Positions 1-8,184 of a stretch of 64,000 bases of DNA are shown here, piece by piece. Both the position numbers and the translations under genes were made by a program. The notes under the pieces are model-generated. The model saw only the letters and a program-made list of their open reading frames with translations. It did not search any database and was not told the DNA's origin. The stretch covers positions 2,085,501 to 2,149,500 of the forward strand of contig NZ_FSRB01000001.1 of assembly GCF_900129635.1 (NCBI RefSeq), read 5' to 3'. This DNA comes from Singulisphaera sp. GP187. GTDB taxonomy: Bacteria > Planctomycetota > Planctomycetia > Isosphaerales > Isosphaeraceae. How positions within the stretch are numbered: position 1 is the stretch's first letter; the number at the start of each line of letters is the position of its first letter.

Positions 1-99
1 CCCGCGCCGGTCCTTGGCTTTGGCTACGCCGCGATTTTGATGGTGGCGCTCGTCTTGGCTCCCGACGCGGGGAAGCCATTCGTCTACTTCCAGTTCTGA
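1..99 (+). CDS. MBOAT family O-acyltransferase, C-terminal end (partial)
   Basis: The window opens inside a plus-strand frame that ends at a TGA at 97-99. The 32 visible residues hold one hydrophobic helix and finish in FVYFQF. A close variant (FIYFQF) is the usual last segment of MBOAT proteins of the AlgI type, which move acyl groups onto exported polysaccharides from within the membrane. The next gene, 23 bases on, is an SGNH-type protein, the usual partner of such enzymes in planctomycetes. Only the tail is seen, so the family call rests on that ending and on the neighbour. Confidence 0.6.
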   Translation, partial: PAPVLGFGYAAILMVALVLAPDAGKPFVYFQF

Positions 100-122
100 G
101 GTCAAGGGATCAGGAGGACGAG

Positions 123-1334
123 ATGACAGCGCAGTCTCCCCTGTCCCGCCACGGCCAGCGCACATCAAATTGCTTGAAATCAAGGGTTTTCTGCGAATTC
201 TGTCGTAGAAAATCGGCTTCTTCTGAGGCCAAACGGCCGACTTTTCCCTGGAAACATGGGCAATTTGATGTGCGCTGGCCGTGCCTGTCCCGCCGTGCTT
301 GGATGACCTTGGCCTGGGCCTTGGTCTGGTTCGTCGCCAGCCAGGTCGCCTTGCGCTCCCTCCTCCAATCCGAACTCCAAATCGCCGACGCGGAATTCGG
401 CCGGAAGCTGGCCGACCTCCGCCTGGCGGTCGCCGCGCAGCCGGATCGGCCGCTTGTGCTGATGCTCGGCAGCTCACGTGTCGCCACCGGCTTTCGCCCG
501 GACTCGCTGCCCCGCCACGAGGCGCCCACCACAAAGGCCCCCCTCGTCTTTAACTTCGCCCAGGTCGGTTCAGGGCCGGAGATGGCTCACCTCAGCTTGC
601 AACGACTGCTCGACGCGGGAATTCAGCCGGACTGGGTCTTCCTCGAGTTCTGGCCGCCGACCTGGGGAGCCGAGCGCGGGCTCAAGGAGTTCATGGACCA
701 AATCAACGTCGGCTGCCTCGATTGGAAAAGCTTGAAGCTGCTCGGGGGATATGTTTCTCGCCCGCGGAAGCTCGATCGCCAGTGGTGGAACATGCAGCTT
801 TTTCCACTCGTGACCCAGCGCGAGCCACTGCTTCGCCACTTCGCTCCAAGCTGGGTCTTGAACCCAAGCGAGCCCGACCGCAGGTGTCGGAACCTCGATC
901 GGCTCGGATGGTGGAGCCCAATGACCTCGGTTGCTCCCGAAGAACGAGGCCGTCTGGTCGAGCGTTATCGCCGGGTCTACGAACACCGCCTGCGCCGCTA
1001 TCAGGTGGCGAAGACTCCCGACCGCGCCTTGCGGGAAATCATCGCGCTCTGTCAACGGGAGCAGATCAGGGCCACGGTGGTCGTCCTGCCGGAAGGCCAA
1101 GTCTTTCGCGATCTCTACCCGGAGAATGCACTGCGCGACGTCAAGGCCTACCTCGAAGGCATCCGTCGCGACTGTCGGGTCGAAGTGGTCGACGCCCGCG
1201 ACTGGGTGGGCGACGACGGCTTCATGGACGGTCATCACCTCCTCCCCGAAGGGGCCGCCGTCTTTACCCGCCGCCTCGGCCAAGACGTCGTTCAACCGCT
1301 GCTGGCCGAGGCGCCCACTCCGATCCGGAGATGA
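123..1334 (+). CDS. SGNH-fold (AlgX/AlgJ-like) membrane-anchored protein, N-terminus altered by a small insertion
   Basis: A 403-residue protein. The start ATG has a good AGGAGG site six bases upstream. A block-I type motif, MLGSSRVATG, lies near residue 114 and a DGHH motif near the C-terminus (about residue 366), the nucleophile and acid/base positions of SGNH hydrolases and of AlgX/AlgJ-like acetyl-transfer proteins. With the MBOAT protein just upstream it probably helps O-acylate an exported glycan. Residues 10-57 are encoded by a palindromic insertion (150-283) plus its target duplication. Without it the protein would start MTAQSPLSRRAWMTLAW, a normal short cytoplasmic tail followed by the membrane anchor. 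The frame survives because 144 bases were added. It converges on the next gene with seven bases between stops. Confidence 0.75.
   Translation: MTAQSPLSRHGQRTSNCLKSRVFCEFCRRKSASSEAKRPTFPWKHGQFDVRWPCLSRRAWMTLAWALVWFVASQVALRSLLQSELQIADAEFGRKLADLRLAVAAQPDRPLVLMLGSSRVATGFRPDSLPRHEAPTTKAPLVFNFAQVGSGPEMAHLSLQRLLDAGIQPDWVFLEFWPPTWGAERGLKEFMDQINVGCLDWKSLKLLGGYVSRPRKLDRQWWNMQLFPLVTQREPLLRHFAPSWVLNPSEPDRRCRNLDRLGWWSPMTSVAPEERGRLVERYRRVYEHRLRRYQVAKTPDRALREIIALCQREQIRATVVVLPEGQVFRDLYPENALRDVKAYLEGIRRDCRVEVVDARDWVGDDGFMDGHHLLPEGAAVFTRRLGQDVVQPLLAEAPTPIRR
150..283. mobile_element. MITE-like palindromic insertion of about 134 bp with 23-bp terminal inverted repeats
   Basis: Bases 150-172 and 261-283 are perfect 23-bp inverted repeats. 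The element is bracketed by direct repeats CCTGTCCCGC at 140-149 and 284-293, which look like a target-site duplication of 10-11 bases. There is no room for a transposase, so it would have to be moved by an enzyme encoded elsewhere. Element plus duplication equals 144 bases, exactly 48 codons, and reading through it in the host gene meets no stop. I saw no second copy in this window. Confidence 0.75.
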
Positions 1335-1341
1335 GCCTCGA

Positions 1342-2274
1342 TCACGCAAGGCGGCGGGACAGGATCGGGAACGACCCCTGGCGTTGGAACATGCGATCAT
1401 AGAACGCCACGAGCTCCGGCTGGTCAGACGACGCCTGGGCGGCGATGTGATTGAGCCCCGCCTGCTCGAGACGACGGACCGCCTCGCCGAGGAGGATCGT
1501 CCTCACCTCGGGCGAATCGCTCAGACAAGAAAAAAGGCCGTTGACCCGCTTGTGACGCTCCCGCTCGACTCCAAACGCGCCCAGCCGGAAGCAAGGCATC
1601 GCCGAGTCAAGCTTGGTCGGGTCGGCAAAGCCGTCTCGCTGGACGACTAGGGCGACCCCGACGACCTGGCCGTCGGCCTCCCGCCGGACTGCGAACAGGC
1701 TCTCGGGGCTGAAGTACGGGTTTTCCCAGAAGAAGTGCTCGAGGAAGGCGCGGTTCGCGGGTGAATCCATCCCCCCGAGCCAGCGGAGGAGCGGCGCACT
1801 CTCGTCACGTTGGAGGCTCCCTATCGAGAAGCCCGGAGGAACCGGTTCGTGGGGAATCGCACTCAGTTCCGCCACGTAATTGATCATCTCCCGGGTCGAG
1901 AGGAACGCTTGCGCGCGAAGGTCGTCGAGAATCGTGGTCCAATCGGCCCGGTAGGCCGCCCAGGCCTGGGACAGTCCGAGGCCCTTCATCGCGTTGAGGA
2001 CCGTCTCCAGCAGTGGCCGCTGCGCCGATTCGTGACCGGGCAGGCACCACGGATAGCTGATCCGGCCATTGTTGCGGTCGAACACGGCGTAGCCGACGAT
2101 CTCACCCGCTTCGACCGCGTAGAAGGTTGAGGCGGCCAACGAGTCGGTGCCATGGTGCCGGCGGGCGATCTCCGCCGACGTCGCCGACTTGAAGTTGGGA
2201 AGGGGACCGGCCACCGCGTTATAGATACGCGCCTGGGCCGCTTCGTCGCCTGCCAGGTAGGGGCGGATGACCAT
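1342..2274 (-). CDS. GNAT-family N-acetyltransferase, two-domain
   Basis: A 310-residue protein whose start (MVIRPYLAGDEAAQ) has the usual first beta strand of an acetyl-CoA-dependent GNAT fold. The open frame continues upstream, but nothing before this methionine resembles protein. The first half carries the GEIVGYAVFD strand pair. The second half repeats the pattern (QVVGVALVVQRDG) and ends with QPELVAFYDRMFQRQGSF, a GNAT C-terminal helix and strand. Two tandem GNAT domains, the first probably degenerate, are likely. The substrate cannot be read from sequence. It is transcribed divergently from the esterase gene, with about 197 bases between them. Confidence 0.75.
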   Translation of the reverse strand: MVIRPYLAGDEAAQARIYNAVAGPLPNFKSATSAEIARRHHGTDSLAASTFYAVEAGEIVGYAVFDRNNGRISYPWCLPGHESAQRPLLETVLNAMKGLGLSQAWAAYRADWTTILDDLRAQAFLSTREMINYVAELSAIPHEPVPPGFSIGSLQRDESAPLLRWLGGMDSPANRAFLEHFFWENPYFSPESLFAVRREADGQVVGVALVVQRDGFADPTKLDSAMPCFRLGAFGVERERHKRVNGLFSCLSDSPEVRTILLGEAVRRLEQAGLNHIAAQASSDQPELVAFYDRMFQRQGSFPILSRRLA

Positions 2275-2471
2275 GCTCGACTCGCTCCAAAAATGGGGAC
2301 ATGCGGACCTCACGAACGCACTATGCCTGCTCCGACCGTGAAGCTGCAAGGCCTCGCAGCCGATCGATCCGCGACGGTTGACTCTTCGTCCTTGAGATGT
2401 CTTCCGCGACGAGTACGATAAGTGGCGACGGTCAATGACAAGCCTTGCCGCCCTTTGGGAGATACCGAACG

Positions 2472-4931
2472 ATGGCGATGCCCCCCCTGCTCTTTCCCTG
2501 GTCGATGATGGCGGCACTCGGCATCGTCACCGCCGTTGGATTACCGAACGTGGTGGCTGCCGCGCCGGTGCCTCCCGTCGTTCGCCTCTATAGCGCAAGC
2601 GACCTCCCTCAACTCGCGCGCGGAATCAAGCTCCCGCCCGAGGCCCAATACACGGTGAAGGTGTGGGCCCCTGCCCAACAGACCTGGAGCCTCGCGGTCG
2701 ACGGACAAACTCTGACGCTCGAAGCCAAGCTCGACGGCCCCGATGAAACCCCACGCTGGCAGAACGTCGGCAGTGTCGATCTCAAGGCCGATGGGCGCGT
2801 TCGCCTGCTCGTCCCACTGCCCGACGCGAAAAACGCGCTGACCAAAACCTCCAAATCCAAGCACGGCGGCACGGCAATCTCGAAGCCGGTTCCCGCGGCG
2901 ATTGTGTTCACGACCGATCCCGAGTTTGATCCCTCCCCCGCGCTCGACCTGATCCGAGGCCGGATCGATTCGACGGCACCGCCGCTCGATCTCCGGAGCG
3001 TCCGCGTCCGCACGAACAAGGAAGGGGCCGACTTCCATGCGCCTCACTCGGCGCACGAGTGGCGGGAACGGGCCCAGACCGTCTGCGAGCACCTGCTGGT
3101 GACACTGGGGCTCTGGCCGTTGCCTCCCAAGACTCCGCTCAACCCGCAAGTCTACGGCAAGCTCGAGCGTGACGGCTATACGATCGAGAAGGTGGTGCTC
3201 GAGACGTTGCCGGGCTTCACCTTGAGCGGCAACCTCTATCGTCCCGGCGGGAAGTCAGGCCAGCTTCCCATCGTGCTCTGCCCGCACGGCCACTGGGAAG
3301 ACGGACGAGTGAACCCCGAAGTCCAGGAGCGTTGTATTCAGTGGGCGAAGCTGGGCGCCGTCGTCTTCCTTTACGACATGGTCGGATACAACGACAGTAA
3401 GGCATTCGGCCACAGCTTCCTGAACGACCGGCTCCGCCGCTGGGGGCTGAGCCTCGTTACACTCCAGACCTGGAACAGCATCCGCGCCCTCGACTGGCTG
3501 ACCAGCCTCCCCGACGTCGATCCTGCGCGGGTCGGCTGCACCGGTGAATCGGGCGGAGGGACGCAAACGTTCTTGCTCACGGCAATTGATGATCGGATCA
3601 AAGTCTCTGCGCCCGTCGTGATGGTCTCGGATTCGTTTCAAGGGGGCTGCGTCTGCGAAAACGCCGCCGGGCTGCGAATCGGCACCGACAACGTCGAGTT
3701 CGCCGCCTTGACCGCCCCGCGCCCCCTCAAGCTCGTCGGCGCATCGGGCGACTGGACCAAGCTCACCCTGACTCGTGCCTATCCGGCGATCCGAGACGTC
3801 TACGACCTGGTCGGGTCGACCGACCGAGTCCATGCCGAGGTCTTCGACTTCCCGCACAACTACAACCAGACAACCCGCAACGCCGTCTATGCGTTTATGG
3901 GTCGCTGGCTGCTTGGGATCCACGATCCGGAAAGCACGCGCGAAGGAAAGCAGACAACCGAGAAACCCGAAGCGCTCTGGACCTTCGACGAGAGCCACCC
4001 CGCCCCCTCCGATCGGAAAAGTCCCGAGCAACTGGAAGCGGCCCTGGTGCAGACGCTCGCCAGCCAGATCGACGGTCTGGCTCCCGCGGACCGCTCAGCC
4101 GCCTGGGAGGCATCGAAAGCGCTCTTGCTCAAGGCGCTCAAGGTCCGCGTCGGCCTGAAAAACCCGACTCCCGCGGAACTCGAGGCGACGACCGTCCGCC
4201 AGTCGAGCCGCGAACAGTTCACGGTCATCCATTCACGCGTCGGTCGCAAGGCGGCCGGGGATCAGATCCCGGTGGTCCGGTTCCGCCCCGCGCAGTCGAG
4301 CGGCCGACTCACCGTCATCGCGACCGCCCACGGCAAAGCGCGACTCATCACGCCCCGAGGTGAGCCGATTCCGCTGGTCAAAGCCCTCCTCGAACGTGGC
4401 CTGGAGGTGGTCGGCTATGACCCGCTCTTCGTCGGCGAGTCGTTCAATGCCGCGTCCCCGGCGTTCCATCGGCCCAACACCGACCACTACGAGACTTATA
4501 ACCCGGCCCTGGCCGGCGACCAGATCCAGGACCTGGCCACCGTGGTCGCCTGGGCCCGGTCTCAGCCCGATGTCCGCGAGGTCAGCCTGATCGGACTCGG
4601 TCAGGCGGGTCCGCAGGTGCTTCTCGCCCGGCCGGCCCTTGAAGGCGTCAGCCGGACCGCGGTCGACCTTAACCGGTTTGACCCCAAGGACGGATCCGTC
4701 GATCTCCCGGCCAGTCTCGACTTGCCGGGGCTCCTTCAATTCGGCGGGTTGAAGGCCGCCGCGGCATTGACGGCACCGGCTCCGCTCTGGATCCAGCGGG
4801 CCGGGAAATCGTTTGAGGCGAGCTGGCCTGAGAAGGCCTACGCACTTGCCGACGTGGCCCACGTCCTCCGCCTGACGCCTGAGTCGGCCACTCCGGAAGC
4901 GCTGGCGACCTGGATCGACACCGGCAAATAA
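2472..4931 (+). CDS. Secreted alpha/beta-hydrolase (acetyl-xylan-esterase-like)
   Basis: An 819-residue protein. I chose the ATG at 2472 because GGGAG lies about ten bases upstream and the protein then opens with a signal peptide ending near VVAAAP; an in-frame TTG at 2445 is the alternative. The centre is an alpha/beta-hydrolase of the acetyl xylan esterase/DLH type: the nucleophile elbow GESGGG is near residue 360, an oxyanion-type CPHGHWEDG stretch is near 275, and FDFPHNYNQ near 460 probably supplies the catalytic histidine. A second, weaker hydrolase-like half follows (VIATAHGKAR, VVGYDPLFVGES, VSLIGLGQAG), with no clear serine elbow. Such proteins act outside the cytoplasm on esterified polysaccharides. 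Confidence 0.75.
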   Translation: MAMPPLLFPWSMMAALGIVTAVGLPNVVAAAPVPPVVRLYSASDLPQLARGIKLPPEAQYTVKVWAPAQQTWSLAVDGQTLTLEAKLDGPDETPRWQNVGSVDLKADGRVRLLVPLPDAKNALTKTSKSKHGGTAISKPVPAAIVFTTDPEFDPSPALDLIRGRIDSTAPPLDLRSVRVRTNKEGADFHAPHSAHEWRERAQTVCEHLLVTLGLWPLPPKTPLNPQVYGKLERDGYTIEKVVLETLPGFTLSGNLYRPGGKSGQLPIVLCPHGHWEDGRVNPEVQERCIQWAKLGAVVFLYDMVGYNDSKAFGHSFLNDRLRRWGLSLVTLQTWNSIRALDWLTSLPDVDPARVGCTGESGGGTQTFLLTAIDDRIKVSAPVVMVSDSFQGGCVCENAAGLRIGTDNVEFAALTAPRPLKLVGASGDWTKLTLTRAYPAIRDVYDLVGSTDRVHAEVFDFPHNYNQTTRNAVYAFMGRWLLGIHDPESTREGKQTTEKPEALWTFDESHPAPSDRKSPEQLEAALVQTLASQIDGLAPADRSAAWEASKALLLKALKVRVGLKNPTPAELEATTVRQSSREQFTVIHSRVGRKAAGDQIPVVRFRPAQSSGRLTVIATAHGKARLITPRGEPIPLVKALLERGLEVVGYDPLFVGESFNAASPAFHRPNTDHYETYNPALAGDQIQDLATVVAWARSQPDVREVSLIGLGQAGPQVLLARPALEGVSRTAVDLNRFDPKDGSVDLPASLDLPGLLQFGGLKAAAALTAPAPLWIQRAGKSFEASWPEKAYALADVAHVLRLTPESATPEALATWIDTGK

Positions 4932-4943
4932 TCGGGCGTCCCT

Positions 4944-4977
4944 GTCGATCGGGAGCGGGACGCGGTTCCCGATCGAC
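4944..4977 (+). terminator. Hairpin after the esterase gene
   Basis: Bases 4944-4954 and 4967-4977 form a perfect 11-bp stem (GTCGATCGGGA) with a 12-base loop, 13 bases after the esterase stop. There is no T-run, so intrinsic termination is only likely. The rest of the 314-base stretch to lutA (4932-5245) shows no gene or recognisable promoter. Confidence 0.4.
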
Positions 4978-5245
4978 GATCTGGGAATGAGAGGTTCCCA
5001 GCGAGATCGGCCCCGGTGGGGTGCCGGCCGAGGGCCCGATCGAGTAAGATCTTGAGGCGAAAGGCCCTACCCCCAAGGGCCGAGCCCTCAGGGTGATCGG
5101 TTCAGAACGATGCTCGTCGTCGCCAAAGGCCCGAGCGGGGCCGCGACGGCCGTTTGGCCGCGCTGTCGACTCCGCACGCGGGCCTTTTTGAAGTGCGTGA
5201 CGCGGACACGCGGACGCGGGTCGGAGTACGGGAGCGGAGTGCGCG

Positions 5246-5989
5246 ATGCGGGTTTCTCTGTTTATTACCTGCTTTAATGATACGTTGTTTCCCCAGACCG
5301 GACGGGCCGTCGTCACGCTCCTCGAGCGACTCGGCCACACCGTGGATTTCCCGCTCGAGCAAACGTGCTGCGGGCAAATGCATTTCAACACGGGATATCA
5401 GCGCGAAGCGATTCCGATGGTCAGGCGATTCACCGAGGTGTTCGCCGATGCCGAGGTCGTCGTCTCCCCCTCGGCTTCGTGCGTGGGGATGGTCCGCGAC
5501 CTCTATCCCAGAGCGGCCGAGCTGGCGGAGGACCACCAACTGGGACAAGCGGTGGCGGACCTGGCCCCTCGTGTCTTCGAACTCTCCGAGTTCCTCGTCA
5601 AGAAGCTAGGCGTCGAAGATGTCGGCGCCTACTACCCCCACCGCGTGACCTACCACCCGACCTGTCACTCGCTCCGAATGATCCGGGTGGGCGACGCCCC
5701 ACTGAAACTGCTCCGCGCGGTCCGTGGCATCGACCTGGTCGAGTTGCCACGCGCGGAGGAGTGCTGTGGGTTCGGCGGCACGTTCGCGGTCAAAAATGCC
5801 GATACGTCGATGGCCATGCTGGGCGACAAGCTGAGGTGCGTGCTCGACACCCGCGCGGAATTCTGCGCGTCGGCCGATACCTCGTGCCTGATGCACATCG
5901 GCGGCGCTTTGCACCGTCAGCGAGCTGGAGTGGGTACGGTCCACCTCGCGGAAATTCTCGCCTCCACGGAATCGAGTGTGAGCCGATGA
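5246..5989 (+). CDS. lutA: L-lactate utilization Fe-S protein LutA
   Basis: A 247-residue protein matching LutA (238 residues in Bacillus). It has two cysteine-rich CCG domains: QTCCGQMHFNTGY near residue 40 and EECCGFGGTFAVKNAD near 172, with HPTCHS between them. These ligate an iron-sulfur centre in heterodisulfide-reductase-like subunits. LutABC together oxidise L-lactate to pyruvate and pass electrons to the respiratory chain. It starts the lutABC operon; the stop overlaps the lutB start in ATGA. Confidence 0.9.
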   Translation: MRVSLFITCFNDTLFPQTGRAVVTLLERLGHTVDFPLEQTCCGQMHFNTGYQREAIPMVRRFTEVFADAEVVVSPSASCVGMVRDLYPRAAELAEDHQLGQAVADLAPRVFELSEFLVKKLGVEDVGAYYPHRVTYHPTCHSLRMIRVGDAPLKLLRAVRGIDLVELPRAEECCGFGGTFAVKNADTSMAMLGDKLRCVLDTRAEFCASADTSCLMHIGGALHRQRAGVGTVHLAEILASTESSVSR

Positions 5990-7422
5990 GCCACGAGCCA
6001 ATCCCGACACGACCCGCGATCCGGTTCGAAGACGCAGCGCGAGTCGCCCTGGCGGACACCCAGCTTCGCCGCAACATGGGCAAAGCCACCCAGACGATCC
6101 GCGGCAAACGCGCGGCGGTCGTGAATGAACTGCCCGACTGGGAGGCGCTCCGCGAAGCCGGGCGCGCGACCAAGGAACAGACGCTCGAAAATCTCGAATT
6201 CTATTTGACCCAGCTCGAGGCCTCCGTCCAGCGCGCGGGGGGACACGTTCACTGGGCGCGGGACGCCGCCGAGGCGAACCAGATCATCACCGGGATCGTC
6301 GCCGGGCACGGCGCCCGCGAGGTGGTCAAGATCAAGTCTTTGACCACCGACGAGATCGCGCTGAACGAGGCGCTCGCGGCGGCCGGTATCGAGGCGACCG
6401 AGACCGACCTGGCGGAACTGATCATTCAACTCGCCGGCGAACGCTCGTCCCATATCCTGGTTCCCGCGATCCATAAGAACCGCTCCGAGATTCGCGACCT
6501 CTTCATGAGCAAGCTCGGCGTGAAGTCCCTGTCCGACGAACCGAGCGCCCTGGCCGCCGTGGCCCGAACCCACCTGCGCAAGAAGTTCCTGGAAACCAAG
6601 GTCGCGGTCAGCGGGGCCAATTTCGCCGTCGCCGACACCGGGACGGTCTGTATCGTCGAGTCCGAGGGGAACGGGCGAATGTGCCTGACCCTGCCGCCCG
6701 TCCTGATCTCGGTCATGGGCATCGAAAAAATCGTCCCCCACTGGGATGACTTCGAGGTCTTTCTCCAGCTCCTCCCCCGCTCGTCCACCGGGGAGCGGAT
6801 GAACCCGTATACCTCGTTCTGGACGGGAGTGACCAAGGGAGACGGCCCGCAAGAGTTCCACCTGATCCTCCTGGACAACGGCCGCACCCGGGTCCTGGCC
6901 GATCCGATCGGGAGACAGGCACTCTTCTGCATTCGTTGCAGCGCTTGCTTGAACATCTGCCCGGTCTACGAACGCACCGGGGGTCACGCCTATCATTCCG
7001 TCTACCCAGGGCCGATCGGCGCCATCCTGACGCCGCAACTTGCGGGAGTCGAGAACGCGGGGTCGCTCCCCTACGCGTCCACGCTCTGTGGCGCCTGTTA
7101 CGAGGTCTGTCCGGTCAAGATCAACATCCCCGAGGTCCTGATCCATCTGCGCGGTGAAGTCGTCCGCCATAAGCAGGATCTGGAAGAGGGAAGTCCCTGG
7201 TCAAACCCCGAGAGCCTCGGGATGAAGTTTCTCGCCGGCGTCTTCGCCGACCGCGGCCGCTATGAACGTTCCCAAAAGCTTGGCCGGTTCGGCCAGCGTT
7301 TTCTGATGCGTGGAGGATATATCGAACATCTTCCGGGCCAGCTCGGTGGCTGGACGGCGATGCGCGATATCTATCCGGTGGCTCCCCAGACCTTTCGCGA
7401 GTGGTGGAAGACGCGATCATGA
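5986..7422 (+). CDS. lutB: L-lactate utilization Fe-S protein LutB
   Basis: The 478-residue length matches LutB. The start at 5986 overlaps the lutA stop by four bases (ATGA); the open frame extends far upstream only as an overlap on lutA. An N-terminal LUD domain is followed by two 4Fe-4S clusters, CIRCSACLNICP near residue 314 and CGACYEVCP near 368, and a C-terminal tail. It is the electron-transferring subunit of the lactate oxidation complex. Its stop overlaps the lutC start in a second ATGA, so translational coupling of all three genes is likely. Confidence 0.92.
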   Translation: MSHEPIPTRPAIRFEDAARVALADTQLRRNMGKATQTIRGKRAAVVNELPDWEALREAGRATKEQTLENLEFYLTQLEASVQRAGGHVHWARDAAEANQIITGIVAGHGAREVVKIKSLTTDEIALNEALAAAGIEATETDLAELIIQLAGERSSHILVPAIHKNRSEIRDLFMSKLGVKSLSDEPSALAAVARTHLRKKFLETKVAVSGANFAVADTGTVCIVESEGNGRMCLTLPPVLISVMGIEKIVPHWDDFEVFLQLLPRSSTGERMNPYTSFWTGVTKGDGPQEFHLILLDNGRTRVLADPIGRQALFCIRCSACLNICPVYERTGGHAYHSVYPGPIGAILTPQLAGVENAGSLPYASTLCGACYEVCPVKINIPEVLIHLRGEVVRHKQDLEEGSPWSNPESLGMKFLAGVFADRGRYERSQKLGRFGQRFLMRGGYIEHLPGQLGGWTAMRDIYPVAPQTFREWWKTRS

Positions 7423-8072
7423 AGACCGCCAAAGAGGAGATTCTCGATCGGATCCGTCAGGCCCTCGGCGATCTTCCGCCCCGAGCCGCCGACCGGGTAC
7501 CGGTACGAACCGCCCCGCAAGGCTATCTGCACTCCGATCCGGCCCCGCACGAGGAGCAGGTCGAGCAGTTCATCGAGCGGGTGACCGAATACAAGGCCAC
7601 GGTCCGAAGAGTTGCGCCCCAAGACTTGTCAAACGCAATCGCGGCGGCCTGCGCCGGTCGAAAGGTGCGCCGGCTGGTGGTGCCGAACGACCTGCCGGAA
7701 GCCTGGATTCCCGCCGTTGTCGAGGTCCTGCGCGACCCTGGATTAACGAATCAACAGCTCGACAACAGCGACGGTGTCCTCACCGCCTGTCGCCTCGGGA
7801 TCGCCCAGACCGGGACGATCGTTCTCGACGCCGGCCCCGGTCAAGGGCGGCGGGCGTTGACGCTCCTCCCCGACTACCACCTGTGCGTCATCACCGTCGA
7901 CCAGATCGTCGGCCTCGTGCCTGAAGCCGTTGCTCAGCTCAACGAGGCCGTCCGAGCGCCAGGTCACCCGCTCACCTGGATCTCGGGTCCCTCGGCCACC
8001 TCCGACATCGAGCTGAACCGCGTGGAAGGGGTTCACGGCCCTCGGACTCTCGACGTGCTTGTCGTCGGCTGA
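7419..8072 (+). CDS. lutC: L-lactate utilization protein LutC (LUD domain)
   Basis: A 217-residue protein beginning MKTAKEEILDRIRQALGD. A GTG 18 bases earlier is possible, but the ATGA overlap with lutB favours this start. It has the LUD-domain pattern seen also in the LutB N-terminus: GIAQTGTIVLDAGPGQGRR and a C-terminal SATSDIELNRVEGVHGP. The last motif is the hallmark of LutC/YkgG. It is the third subunit of the lactate-oxidising complex and ends the operon, followed by a strong palindrome. Confidence 0.9.
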   Translation: MKTAKEEILDRIRQALGDLPPRAADRVPVRTAPQGYLHSDPAPHEEQVEQFIERVTEYKATVRRVAPQDLSNAIAAACAGRKVRRLVVPNDLPEAWIPAVVEVLRDPGLTNQQLDNSDGVLTACRLGIAQTGTIVLDAGPGQGRRALTLLPDYHLCVITVDQIVGLVPEAVAQLNEAVRAPGHPLTWISGPSATSDIELNRVEGVHGPRTLDVLVVG

Positions 8073-8098
8073 AAAAGCAGCGTCGCCGCAAGATTCCC

Positions 8099-8161
8099 AG
8101 TTGGGCCGTGCCCACCCTACAAGAGCATTCCTCCGTCTTGTAGGGTGGGCACGGCCCAACT
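8099..8161. repeat. Long perfect palindrome between convergent genes
   Basis: Bases 8099-8124 and 8136-8161 are perfect 26-bp inverted repeats with an 11-base loop. The arms contain GGGTGGGCACGGCCCAAC, which resembles nested palindromes dispersed in several bacterial groups. It sits between the lutC stop and the stop of the opposing radical SAM gene, so it may end transcription from both sides, though it has no T-run. It is more stable than a terminator needs to be and may be a small repeat element. Confidence 0.6.
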
Positions 8162-8184
8162 CTTCGCATTCTCACTTTCACTTA

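Noticed and set aside
570..1400. Long minus-strand open frame opposite the SGNH gene
   Set aside because: GC-rich shadow frame; the plus strand has the ribosome site, anchor and SGNH motifs.
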